From Manis javanica (Eukaryota > Chordata > Mammalia > Pholidota > Manidae), in NCBI RefSeq assembly GCF_040802235.1, contig NC_133169.1, positions 46,941,034-47,005,033 of the forward strand: a DNA stretch of 64,000 nt, written 5' to 3'. The position numbers were made by a program, and so were the translations under genes. This document shows, in pieces, positions 13,030 through 24,186 of this stretch (within the stretch, counting starts at the first letter, position 1; each line of letters begins with the position of its first letter). The notes beneath the pieces are model-generated. The model worked only from the letters and a program-made list of their open reading frames with translations. It did no database searches and was not told the DNA's origin.

Positions 13030-13967
13030 ATGGGTTCAATGGATAGGTACAACACATCCTCCTTGAGCTTCACCTTCAGGGGTCTGTTCAACAGGAAGGA
13101 CATTGCAGGCTTTCTTTTCGTCATCATCTCCCTCATCTTCTTCATTGTGCTGGTGGCCAACGGGGTCATGATCTTCCTGATCCGCATGGACTCCAGGCTC
13201 CACACCCCCATGTACTTCCTGCTCAGTCACCTGTCCTTCATCGACATGACCTACATCTCCACCATCGTGCCCAAGATGCTGCTCGATTACGTGCGGGGTC
13301 AAAGAACCATCTCCTTTGTGGGGTGCATAGCTCAACACTTCCTCTACCTCATGCTGGTGGGGGCCGAGTTCTTCCTGCTGGGTCTCATGGCCTACTCCGC
13401 TACGCGGCCATCTGCAACCCGCAGCGCTACCCTGTCCTCCTGAGCCAGAGGGTCTGTTGGGTGATCATAGCGGGGTCCTGGTTTGGGGGTTCATTGGACG
13501 GCTTTCTGCTAACACCCATCACCATGAGCTTCCCCTTCTGCGCTTCCTGGGTGATTAACCACTTCTTCTGCGAGGCCCCCGCGGTCCTGCGGCTGGCATG
13601 TGCTGACACAGCGCTCTACGAGACGGTGATGTACGTGTGCTGCATGGTGATGCTGCTCATCCCCTTCTCTGTGGTGATTGCCTCCTGCGCCCAAATCCTG
13701 ACCACCGTGCCCCCCATGAGCTCAGCGAAGGGCAGGCAGAAAGCATTTGCCACCTGCTCATCCCACATGACGGTGGTGACATTGTTCTATGCGGCTGCCA
13801 TGTACACCTACAGGCTGCCTCACTTGTACCACAAGCCAAACCAGGACAAGGTCTTCTCCGTGTTCTACACCATCCTCACCCCGATGCTGAACCCGCTCAC
13901 CTACAGCCTGCGAAACAAGGATGTGACTGGCGCTCTGAAGAGGGCACTGGGCAGGCTCACAGCATGA
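13030..13967 (+). pseudogene. Olfactory receptor, OR2T-like, one frameshift
   Basis: This is an odorant receptor frame of about 312 codons. It has an NTS sequon near the N terminus, the TM2 motif [14 protein letters not shown], the loop-2 motif [19 protein letters not shown], the TM6 motif [13 protein letters not shown] and the TM7 motif [15 protein letters not shown]. The wording matches the OR2T subfamily, which in human lies in the 1q44 OR cluster. The frame is open from the ATG (13,030; a second ATG at 13,039) until position 13,396, where one base is missing at the Asp codon of MAYDRY. The downstream frame is then open and normal to its stop at 13,965-13,967. GC content is clearly higher than in its surroundings. 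It is either a recent pseudogene or an intact gene with a one-base assembly error; the sequence alone cannot decide. Confidence 0.88.
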
Positions 13968-15464
13968 AGAGCGGTGGGAAGCCTTGTAGCAGCGGCCTCC
14001 CTCTCATGCAGACTGTGACTGGCAGGCCCTGCGGTCAGCGTGGCCATGCATTCAGTGAGGGGTTAAACAGGAGAGGGCTCCGTTGTGCAGAAAAAAGGAA
14101 AAGGATCCATGTAAAGAGGGTGGCCTCTTGGTCTCTCTCCCTCATTCACCTCTTCTTTCCTTTCTTACATCTCCCCTTTCTCTTGCCCTGTATTAAGAAA
14201 AAATATCCCCCCATGGTTTTTGGTCACATAAATTAAAATTACTTGCTCTACAGTTTTACCTTTTAGAGGTAAAACTCCAGGGATAAAACATATTCTCAGC
14301 CTGGGGCAAATAAATCTTTGAAACCAAATTAGTAAAAGAGAGAAATAAAGTGGGAGAAACCTTTCTACTGCTCCCAAGTAGCTGTCTACTCCTGTAACAC
14401 CTGTGTCTCTTGCTAGCTGGCTGCAAAAAGACCCCCACCCAACGTCTCCAGTCCAGATATTCCCTGTGCGGCCTCATAATCACTATTGATATGGAGATGC
14501 ACTAAGGCCAGGACAGAGATTCTGGAAATACTGCAATATTACCCACAGGAGGTAAATTACATGTGACTTTAAATGGCATGAACTGTTCCTAGGAGATCAG
14601 GGAGAAAGATGGTACTTTGGGGATGTATAGTACTGCCGTATAACCTAGGAAACCATTTAAAAATAAGAGAATTACCACCTTTTCTATTCTGAAGGGTAAT
14701 ACCCTGAAACAGACTTTTAAGAAGATAGTTCTGTATGTGTTCTGATTTGTCAGGTGGAAGGAAAAGTTACTGAATATAATTTTCTAAAATAGCCATGTAC
14801 TCAGTGTAATCATCATGTGTTTGATACTTGAAGAAGAAATAAATTTAACTTTTGTTTGTCTGTAACACATTAGTGAATAGTATTTCTCAGATAAGCTAAT
14901 ACTGATGGCTAAAAGCACAGGATATTGCATAGAGAGGACAACATAAGAGTACTGAATGTCTGAGTGTTTTTCAAAATGTTAGAGAAACATAGAGGAGTAT
15001 GGGTTGGGAGGATACTGAAATCATTTTTCAAATATGTAACAGGGTCATTAAGATTAAGCATATACCATCAGGGAAGAGGTCAGCTCAGAGTTCATACCCA
15101 TGCCCCCCACGTCTCCAAGAATGGAGGACAGTAAGCATGGTCAATGTGCTGTTTGATTTTATAAGGGATTAACTGAGGGATCAAAAATGAAATATTATCA
15201 TCATATTGGTTGATAATGCATAAAATTTAATGATTTACATGCCTTGCCAGATTCATCCTCCAAGAACCTAGTAAGAAATGCAGCACCTCTTATTTGTCCT
15301 AAATTATACATGAGAATAGTCGGGCTCACAGATAAGGGGCTTATGTAGGGGAACATTTTTGATTAGTACACCAGATCACAGGGTTTCAAGATATGCAGTG
15401 ATTGAACACTACACCTTTCAGATTCAGCTTCCTCCTCCATTCATCAATTTATTTGCTCATGTAT
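13968..15464. other. Intergenic DNA downstream of the OR2T-like locus
   Basis: I see no gene. Short open frames on both strands at 13,969-14,483 lie in the 3' flank of the OR and have no recognisable content. Confidence 0.4.
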
Positions 15465-15550
15465 CATAGCTGTGAGCAAGACAGATAAAACACCTGCACT
15501 CAAGATGTTTACATCCCAATGGGGGAAAGACAATGAAAAGGAAAAGAAGC
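15465..15550 (-). repeat. L2 LINE 3' fragment
   Basis: The plus strand reads GTGAGCAAGACAGATAAAAC, then CTGCACTCAAGATGTTTACA. This is the reverse complement of the L2 3' end phrase about a resource of 'total amount' type (gagggcagggac...gtctgtcttgttcac). It is diverged and short. Confidence 0.45.
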
Positions 15551-15719
15551 CAGCAAGCAGAGAAACCACTTATATCTCCACATCACACTGTATGTAGCAG
15601 CAGAGACTTAAGCCGAACATGTCTGGCCTTGGTGCCCCAGCAGGCATGCAGTTGGGTGAATTTCTGACAGAGGTGTTTGCATAGTCTTTGCCAAAAGGTA
15701 TGTGGTTACAGACAAAAGA

Positions 15720-15880
15720 AATAATCTCACTGATGGTGAAATGGATGAATAAATTGTGATATATCCACACAACAGGAGTGCACGTTCTCATACTGCTGGC
15801 AACAATGTGGATTAATCTCAGAAACATGAAGAGGTAAAGAAACAAGTCACCAAAGATACACTGAGCTGAAGAATAGATGC
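15720..15880 (+). repeat. Old L1 fragment (ORF2 C-terminal region)
   Basis: GGATGAATAAATTGTGATATATCCACACAAC and the following text match the L1 stretch encoding the C-terminal region of ORF2 in the plus orientation. It is heavily diverged. Confidence 0.5.
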
Positions 15881-16089
15881 AGCAAAACATGCTTTTGGAA
15901 GGTCAGTGGCTGGCAGGCTGCACAGGTAGTTTTCTGTTTCTTCCTGTGAATGCAGATTATATGCCCAGTGTTCAGCTTGAGAAAAATGATCAAGTTCAAC
16001 CTCTCTGCATATTGAATATGTTTTTATGCTTATTATGCTTCAATAGGAAGTCAAATGTAATTCATAGTACATACCTACCTCATTTTCTT

Positions 16090-16375
16090 TATCGATTCAT
16101 CCATCAGTAGATGCTCAAATTGTTGCAGTGTTTTAGTTAATGTGATGTTTGCTGCAATAAATACTGTGGAGCACGTATCTCTTCAAGGTGGGGATTTGTT
16201 TCCCTCAGATACGATATCCACCTAGGAGTATCATTGCTGGATTAGGGGGTAGTTCTGCTTTTAATTTTTAAAGTGCTTCTACACTGTTTCTCACAGTGGC
16301 TGCACCAACCTGCCATCTCATAATGGTGTAAAAGGATCCCCTCACCCACACTTGTCTTCTGTTGTCTTATTGATG
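16090..16375 (-). repeat. Old L1 fragment (ORF2 C-terminal region, antisense)
   Basis: The plus strand has CTTTATCGATTCATCCATCAG, a stretch like GGAGTATCATTGCTGGATTA, and CTCACAGTGGCTGCACCAACC. This is the antisense signature of the L1 ORF2 3' region. Confidence 0.65.
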
Positions 16376-16409
16376 ACTGCCATTCTTGTATGAAGGTTTA
16401 TCTCATTGT

Positions 16410-16465
16410 GTTGTACACCTTGAACTAATATAATGTTATAAGTCAATTCATCAATAAAACTGGGA
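16410..16465 (+). repeat. L1 3' end fragment
   Basis: GTTGTACACCTTGAACTAATATAATG, followed by a TCAATAAAA tract, matches the 3' end of ancient L1M elements in sense orientation. Confidence 0.55.
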
Positions 16466-16799
16466 AATAGAACTGATGATATAATGTGGTATATGTGAGA
16501 AATGTGTAGCAGAGTGGGCTAGTGGAGAACAGCGGAGTACTACTCAAGCTGTGTGGTCAAGGGGGCCCCCCCAGTGAGGCTTACATTTGAGCAGGAGAGA
16601 AAAAAGGCATAGGGATGTCCAGGAGGAGAGCCTTCCCGTCAGGAAGGACAGCAGGTGTTGGTGCACTGAAATAGGGAAGGTCTGTTCAGAAAGCTGCTCA
16701 GTGAGGCTGGTCCAAAGTGATGGATAGAGAGACAAGTCTGGAAATGGGCAAGGGCCAGATCAGCAGATCCCCATATACCCCCCACACACATTGGAGCCT

Positions 16800-17310
16800 T
16801 ACTTACATTTTAATGAAAAGCCATTGATGGATTTCAAGTAAAGGAAAGCCAGATAATGACTGACATGTTGAGAATATTCCCCTGGCTGCTTTATAGAGAA
16901 TGGAATATAGGAGAAGGCTTTAAAGCAGAAGACCTCTCTGGAGGCTTTTATTGTGTTCTGAGGAGAGACATCCTAGCATGAGTTTTAGAAGTGGAGGTGA
17001 TAAAAATATACTATGACTGGGACTATGTTTTGAAGGCATGGATGACAGACAGATAGAAGTCAGGTGTGGAGGACGGAGATCAAGAAGAGCCCCTGTGAGT
17101 TGGGCTGAGCAGTTAAGCAGATGGCTGGTCTGTTTTCTGGAATAGACTAAAGCAGGATTTGAGTTTGCGTATTTAATTAAGAGCTTTCTTTTGAGCATAT
17201 AAAGTTTGAAATGTCTACTGAATATCTGAATATCAATGTCAGATAAGAAGCTGGGTATTTTAGTCTGGATATCATCTGAGTTGCTAGGTGGGAAGACAGG
17301 CTTACCGGGT
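16800..17310. repeat. Ancient interspersed repeat, class uncertain
   Basis: Phrases such as CCCTGGCTGCTTTATAGAGAATGGA and AAGTTTGAAATGTCTACTGAATATC recall a mammalian-wide old repeat with gtttgagatgcc...agacat wording. I cannot name its class with confidence. No gene is seen from 16,470 to 18,190. Confidence 0.35.
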
Positions 17311-18189
17311 CCCTGGTGTTCCCATGGCCTGCAAGGACTGGAGAGGAGATTAAATGAAAACAACTCGGGAGGGACTATGTGGAGAGCTGAAGACCGGGTC
17401 TAGAAAATCACAGCATAAAAATGTAAGCCGTGGAAGAGTTAAGTGGCAATAAAGGGGGTAGAATAGATACACAAACCGAGAGAGTATGGTGTGATGGAAT
17501 TCAAAGACAGTCTTTTCAGTAGAAGGGATGAGTCCCCCATGTGAATATTGTGTATAATTCTAGTAATGTGAAAGAGAAAGCGGATCACCTGATACACTTG
17601 TGTTATTGGCAAGGGTTTGCAATGGAATAATGTAGAACAGCCTCTGAACCAGACGAAGGACAGAAAGCGGTCTAGAAATGTGGGACAGCTTCCAGACTTT
17701 GCTTTGAATAGCAGAAGAAAGATGAAATTTTATTAGGAGAGTTATGTGGGATTAAGGAGAATTACTTATCTTTTTTAATATGGATAATATCAATGCCTAT
17801 TTGGATTTTGACAACAATAGTGTGGTGTTGAAGGAGAAATCAATGACTCAACAGAGAAAAGAGGAATTCCAGGGTGCAGGCCTGTGAACAGTGTGCAAGC
17901 AGGCGCAATGCAGAGCCCCGCTGCAGGGAGGGGAGGAGCGGAAGTGCTTCCTCGCCAGAGGCAGGCAGGCTCAGTCGTGCCAGGGCTGGCAGGTCCCCTC
18001 ACACACGTGCGTCCCCCTGGCCGTTGGTACTTACTTTGTCCCAGTTTTTGGCTAGTCTGCAGTCTTTTTTAATTGAAATCTCTGCATCTGTGTCACCAAA
18101 AATGTAAAAAAATAGGTTGTGTGCTGTGGATAAAGTGAAGTTTCCTATGGCCAGGATTCTCACCTGGCCCTGGTCGACTTGCTCACTGC

Positions 18190-18520
18190 ACACGTGTGAG
18201 CAATACATTGTTATTGACTCTGTATAAAGAGCTCTGCCTGGTGCTCTGGGCTACACAGCTACAGGAGAGCAGAGGCTGGAGTGGTGGCAGTGCCAAGGAA
18301 AGAGGCTGAGGCAGCTGCCGGGGTGAGAGGCCCAGAGGCAGAGGCCAGCTTGCTGCATGCAGACTCATTCTGAGTGGACAGGATTCTAGTGATTGATCTG
18401 CCACAGTGGGAATAAAGTTGGGTATAAACCCTTTAACCCCAAGAATGTTCCACCATTCCTCTGTCTCATTGAATCCATAGTGGACTTGCCCAGGGCTGAA
18501 AACCCATTGGCAAGACACGC
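18190..18520 (+). mobile_element. LTR-like block
   Basis: The block has TTGACTCTGTATAAAGAGCTC (a TATA-like box), a GC-rich middle, and GGGAATAAAGTTGGGTATAAACCC (a poly(A)-signal-like sequence). The arrangement suggests a decayed retroviral LTR. No internal retroviral sequence is visible beside it. Confidence 0.35.
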
Positions 18521-18599
18521 CCTTTTTGGGTGTCTTATCTTGTTCTTTTGTCTTATCATATTCCTCTGGTTCCTCATTTTCTCTGGGTTCTTCTGTTTC

Positions 18600-19069
18600 C
18601 TTGTATTAGGTCATGTCTCCTTGTCTAGACAGCAGCATCTTTATGAGGAAGGCATCTTGTGGCACACATACGCTCGAGACACTTTGTTCACCAGTGCCTG
18701 GCCCCCTTTTGGTATTGGAGCCACGGTCTCTGTTGGTGGGATGTGAACATGTTGCCTTTCTGCCCACCAGCAGGCAGCGGCTGGTCCACATCGGTGGAGG
18801 CTGTTAGCCTGCCTCCGCTTGTCCTTTGTGCGCCCTGTGCTGCTGCTGCTGGGATGGCTGCAGGAAGGGACCCCCGCTGTGTGCCAGACAGTCAGGGCAG
18901 CCACAGCGGCTCTGAGGTGGGGGGCAGTTCTTCAGAGCAGCCATGGGCTGGTCTGCCCATGAGAGAGACGAAGGAGTTGGTGCTGGATCCTGCATGTGCC
19001 TCACCAGCTGGGCTGAGACATGGGTGGAAAAGCTTGGAAAGCCTTGCTCTGCCTGACAGGTAGAGAAGC
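18600..19069. other. GC-rich stretch without a recognised gene
   Basis: Several overlapping frames are open on both strands, as happens in GC-rich DNA. None has a recognisable domain, and the frames do not share a common reading direction. It may belong to the LTR-like element next to it. Confidence 0.3.
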
Positions 19070-19334
19070 CCAGACCCGGACTGAACTCACCTGCAAAGGA
19101 CATGAACTCTGTGAGTCCTTTCTGTCTCTTTGGTTGTATCTGGGTAGCTCTTTGAGTCCCATTTAGGGGCCTTTACTGGCCTTATTCTCCCTCTACCAAT
19201 CATATCTATTTTTCTTCCTAAAAATATCACAATGACAATTTTGCTTTTATTTTCCAAGAGCTGTGGTGCAACCTTATCAGGTAACCACTCATTCTATTGT
19301 CATGGTAATGGCCGAAAGTTAACCAACTCAATAA

Positions 19335-19425
19335 TGTATATAATTGTTGAATCACTATGCTCTACATCTGTAGCCAATATAATATTGTGTATCAACTACA
19401 TTTCAATTAGTTTTGAAAGTTAACC
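19335..19425 (+). repeat. L1 3' end fragment, shared by both arms
   Basis: TAGCCAATATAATATTGTGTATCAACTACATTTCAATTAG resembles the L1M 3' end. Its counterpart is at 37,735-37,830 in the other arm on the opposite strand, so the insertion predates the inverted duplication. Confidence 0.6.
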
Positions 19426-22025
19426 AATACATTCAGAAAGAACAGCCTTTCTCTCTCTCCTGTTTTAATCAGATTATGGTAGAAACTTTCAGTGATGTCA
19501 CAAGTTATATTTAACAGTTTTTAATTCTAAATAGTCTATTAATTCTTTAAGGCTGACTCTGTTTTAGACTGGCATATATAAAATGTCCAATGATATGAAA
19601 ATCTAGACTTTAGTGTAAAACATTATTTTAATAAGCAACCCACTTCCTGTTTATGTCATTCAATATGACACTCAATAGGAAGAATTTTTTAAATTCACTA
19701 TTATGATATGAGAAATATAATAGTGTGCAGTATATTTTCTGTAACCATTCATGAAAACAGTTAAGAGGTTGTCTGTATGTGTTAACATACAAGTTCTACA
19801 CTAAATTTAAAACACAAGATCCTTCAGCTATTCTTGTGAATAAAACACTAGGATAATTTCAGCATCTTAAAATATATCTTGTTTTATGAATTTCAGCTGA
19901 ACCACATACAGATTTCCTTCAAGTACAGGGCGATGTTCTGTTTTCTAATATCTTTCTTTCTTAATTTTCTAACTGTTGCAGCTTTGAATGTGAATAGTTT
20001 ATCTGGTTAGAAAGCAGGTCAGTAACAGAGTTTTGAAAACACAAACCTGTCCAAGCTAACTGTAGCCCGGCCTGCTTTGAAGTTTTATGCCAGGCTTTTC
20101 TACTTATAGAATTGTCTAGGCATTAAGAGATGGGCAGAAAAATGATGAAAACTCTTTTCTATTGAGTGGCATATGGAACACAGAGGAAATGCTTCTCAGG
20201 AGGTCCCTGGGGCCTTCTATCCTTGCAAGCGATTAGCTGCCAGGCTGGAAATGTGGCAAGTGCCAATAGAATGAAAAAATGTTTGCCTTCTTTGTAGTCC
20301 GTGAACTGAGCCACTACTTTAACTGTTTTGACTATTTTTCAATGTATCCCTTGTTAACATAATCAAGCAATTTATTTTTGATTATATATGTTAAAATTTT
20401 ATTAGGCTTTGGTTTACATTCTTACTCCATCAGTGTTCATTGAGTGCCAGTTATGTACCCATTCCTGTATTTGTCATTGATATTATGACATAATAGGAAT
20501 TAAAGGAAGTCATAAAGAATTAAGACATTTATCAGTCTGAAATTGATTGCATATGCTAATACATAACTAAAAATAGAGGGGATTGTGGAATTTAAGCAAT
20601 ATATTTATACAACAGACAACAAGGATAAGATATGCTTTTTGAGTTTAAGAATAAAATGGAGAGTAAAACTTGTTTTAACAGGCATACAACTATGAATAAC
20701 AAAATTGCATACTGAAATATAGAAAATTGTGTTAATTGTTTTCTATGAACCTGTCTAGCATATTGAAAAGATCTATGCATTTGAAAATCAAGTTCTGAAT
20801 AAAACAATTTGATAGCCAGGAATAGAAATATATTTATTTGAAGAATAATGCATTTCACTTTAGAGAACATTATATGTCTCTATATAATGAATTATTTAAT
20901 TCCTTATAAAAATATAATTATAAGGAAAAGAAGTAAGAGAAAAATAGAAAAACTGGTATAACTGCAAATAATATGAAGTTTTTTCTATTGAAATGCAATA
21001 TAATATATTTCTGTCTAATAGAATTCAAATCCTGTATTTGAGATGTCAAAGGAATAAGTATAATAAAATGGTGAATGATATTGAACTGGTGAAACATGAT
21101 AAAATAAAGAAGAAATATAAAACCAGAAAGAAAATCATGTTATGAGGAAAAGTAGAGTAAGCATTAGCTTTAAATGGTTTATGACTTGAAGACAGGGCTT
21201 GTCATCCTGAAGGAAAACATTTAAAAAATACATTTGGCAACCAAATAAAAGTGTCAAAAATAAAATGTATTTATTATGATTGAAAATATAACCAATGAAT
21301 AAGAAAAATATATAACCAGATCTAGTTTTCAAAAAATGACATAGCATTTTATATAGCTAAATATGTAATGCCAAAAAATGTAGTACAAGTATCAGGTGAA
21401 AATTCCTAGGAAATCTGGGCAAAAACATGTAGTCACCGCATAGAAGTAAATATGTAACAGACCTCTTAATTCTCTTTAATGATAAAAAGTGATAAGAAAA
21501 TAAGAGCAATATTTACCAAAGTTTTAATGAAATGTCTTTTAAATAGCAAAGCACTTCTTCAAGTTTTATAGAAGAAAATGAACTTCAATAAGTGATGCTT
21601 TAGGAAATATAGCATCCATATAAGCTTAATAAAATTGTTATAGGACAAACCTTAGCTGACTCAGTGATGAATGGAGAAAGTATGTTAACTACAATTATAA
21701 TGACACTTAGAATATTTAATAAAAGCACATGAGGAAATACACTGTGCATGACTAAATAAATGAAGTCATGGGAAGAAAAGAACACAAATGTCAGAAATCA
21801 TGAGCATATAGAAATAATAATATAACCAGCAAGGTCCAGAGGTTGGTGAGATGGATGTGCGAGTGTGAATGAGGAGCACTCAGCTCACCAACATGTACAA
21901 GTCTTCCTTGTCCTTTATGTCTTCATAAACCCAATCCTTTCTATGGAAGAACAACTCACTCACAATTTAAAGCTGTAGAAACACCTAACAGAGGTACAAT
22001 TAAGTTAATTACACATAAGTTTAAC

Positions 22026-22043
22026 TAAACTGGATGCCTTTTT
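22026..22043. repeat. Target-site duplication of composite A (3' side)
   Basis: TAAACTGGATGCCTTTTT here pairs with TAAATTGGGTGCGTTTTT at 29,895-29,912 (15 of 18 identical). The other arm of the inverted duplication carries the site once, at 35,138-35,155 on the opposite strand. Confidence 0.82.
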
Positions 22044-22062
22044 TTGTTTGGCTTTTTTTTTT

Positions 22063-22373
22063 AAGAGGGCATCTCTCATATTTATTGATCAAATGGTTAT
22101 TAACAACAATAAAATTCTGTATAGGGGACTCACTGCACAATCATTAATCAACCCCAAGCCTAGTTCTCAACAGTCTCCAATCTTCTGAAGCATAACAAAC
22201 AAGTTTTACATGGTGCACAAATTCTTACATAGTGAGTAAGTTCTTACATGGTGAACAGTGCAAGGGAAGTCATCACAGAAACTTTCGGTTTTGATCACAC
22301 ATTATGAACTATAAATAATCAGGTCAAATATGAATATTTGATTTTTATAATTGATTTATATGTGAATCCCACA
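22063..22373 (-). repeat. LTR (U3-R) of composite A
   Basis: In element sense the LTR starts TGTGGGATTC right after a polypurine tract AAGGGAGAAA (22,374 upward), next to an (AAT)n stretch at about 22,381-22,412. It carries AATAAA (plus strand TTTATT at 22,081-22,086) and ends at GATGCCCTCTT, where the A tail begins. There is no U5, as expected for the 3' end of a polyadenylated retroviral RNA rather than a DNA provirus. Confidence 0.75.
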
Positions 22374-23083
22374 TTTCTCCCTTATTATTATTTTTATTAT
22401 TATTATTATTTTTAATAAAATGCTTAAGTGGTAGGAAGATGTAAGATAAAGGTAGAAAACATAGTTTAGTGCTGTAAAAGGGCAAATGTAGATGATCAGC
22501 TGTGTGCCTATAGACTAAGTATTAATCCAAGCTAAACAAGGGCAACAAAACATCCACAGATGCAGAAGATTTCTCCAAAACAGGGGTGTGGGGTTCTAAG
22601 CCTCACTTCTTTTGATCCCCAATTTCTCACCTGATGGCCCCCCTGCAACTGTGCCTGTCTTCGTTGTTCCTCCCTTGAGGAATCTTACCCGTCTCTGGCT
22701 AACCGATCATCTTCCGGGGCCATAAAGGGAAATGTAAAGTTGGTAAGTGAGAGAGAAGCAATGTTGTTTGAAAAAGTTAGCTTTTTACTTCTTTGCAGAT
22801 TTATGCCCTGTGGCTTTTATGACCAGCATTTGTCTTGAGGTATCTTTACCACTTGGAAGAATTATGATACGCGGTAATTTTGTTATGAGGCACGAATTCT
22901 ACTTAAAGGTTGTAATTAGGAAGGAAGAAGAAAACCTATAAAAGTAGCAGATGGAAGAAAACATGGGAAGATTGATTATTTCTTTGACATATTTTCTTGT
23001 AGAGTAACATAAGCATGTATAGGTTTTAAACTACTAATTAAATTGCGCACACACATTAACATAATAGGAATACAGCTACATAA

Positions 23084-23480
23084 CTAAAGCTGACCTACAA
23101 TTACCAGCCATCTCCAGTGAAACCAAGAAAACCAGTTAGGCACCCTAGGCATTTGTGAAACCTTATCAATGATATGATGGGTACTGTCTAACTGAATTTG
23201 AATAGTTTGAGAAAAATCAGACAAATTAAAACAACACATTCCTGGGAACTGTTCACATCCCATATGTTCTTTTAACAGTAGATAGTTTGTAGTCGCAAGA
23301 TTTTGGAGCACTGCAACTTGCACTTATCCTAATTCTTGGTTGAGTTCCGACAGTATAGATCCAGTCAAATTTGCTGTTTTACTGTATGCCCAGGCCAGCT
23401 TAGGTATCTCCTTCTTCATTCCAATGGCAAGTCCAGGAACCGCTGGGATGAATGCAGCTACAACTGCAACAGCGCCAGGA
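23084..23480 (-). pseudogene. ERV env transmembrane remnant in composite A
   Basis: This is the retroviral envelope transmembrane portion. A hydrophobic Ala/Val-rich segment resembling a fusion peptide lies at about 23,430-23,480. A helical segment follows, then a CX6CC motif (CEQFPGMCC), a second helix rich in Gln/Ile, and a Trp-rich stretch (NWFSWFHWRW) before the membrane anchor. Nothing upstream of the transmembrane part is present because the L1 lies there. A stop at 23,084-23,086 truncates the anchor. The CX6CC motif places it with gammaretrovirus/type-D-like envelopes. It has no start codon of its own and would lie in the 3' part of the composite RNA. Confidence 0.7.
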
Positions 23481-24186
23481 TCTTTGTTGAAGTTTTTTGA
23501 TGATCATCTTCTGGAATGACTCTTCCAGAGAATGTTGATGTTAGAAGTTCTTCTTCATATCGTATCTTAATTCATTTTCTAGGTAGCCAAATTAGGCTTT
23601 GATTCTCTGTATAAACACAAACAAACCCTTTGCCCACACTTTGATATGCCCTTTATATCATTGTGAAGAACTTATTGGAGATCCCCAAACAGGAACTTCT
23701 TTTATTTTTAAGAGAAAGGAATATTACCAGAAAAATGTACTTCCATAGCGGATCATCTGACACCCTTTAAATGATCAAAATTAAGGATATTTAAAGCATG
23801 CATTAATCACTGATTTACAGTTAGTTTTATCCTATCAGGGAATAATCCCACTTTTCTTCTCTTTTTTTTTGTTATCATTAATCTACAATTACATGAAGAA
23901 TATTATGTTCACTAGGCTCTCCCCTATACCAGGTCCCACCCACAAACCCCTTTACAGTCACTGTCCAACAGCATAGCAAAATGTTGCAGAATCACTACTT
24001 GTCTTCTCTGTGTTGTACAGCCCTCCCCTTTCTCCCACCCCCACCATTATACATGCTAATCATAATAAAGTCTTTCTTCTTCGCCGCCCTTATCCCTCCC
24101 TACCCACCCATCCTCCCCAGTTCCTTTCCCTTTGGTACCTGTTAGTCCATTCTTGGGTTCTGTGATACTGCTGCTGTTTTGTTCCT

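Noticed and set aside
13427-13839. Minus-strand open frames across the OR2T-like locus
   Set aside because: They are shadows of the OR coding sequence on the plus strand.
18600-19069. Overlapping open frames in GC-rich DNA as a possible gene
   Set aside because: Frames are open on both strands at once, with no motif, and are explained by low stop-codon frequency in GC-rich sequence.
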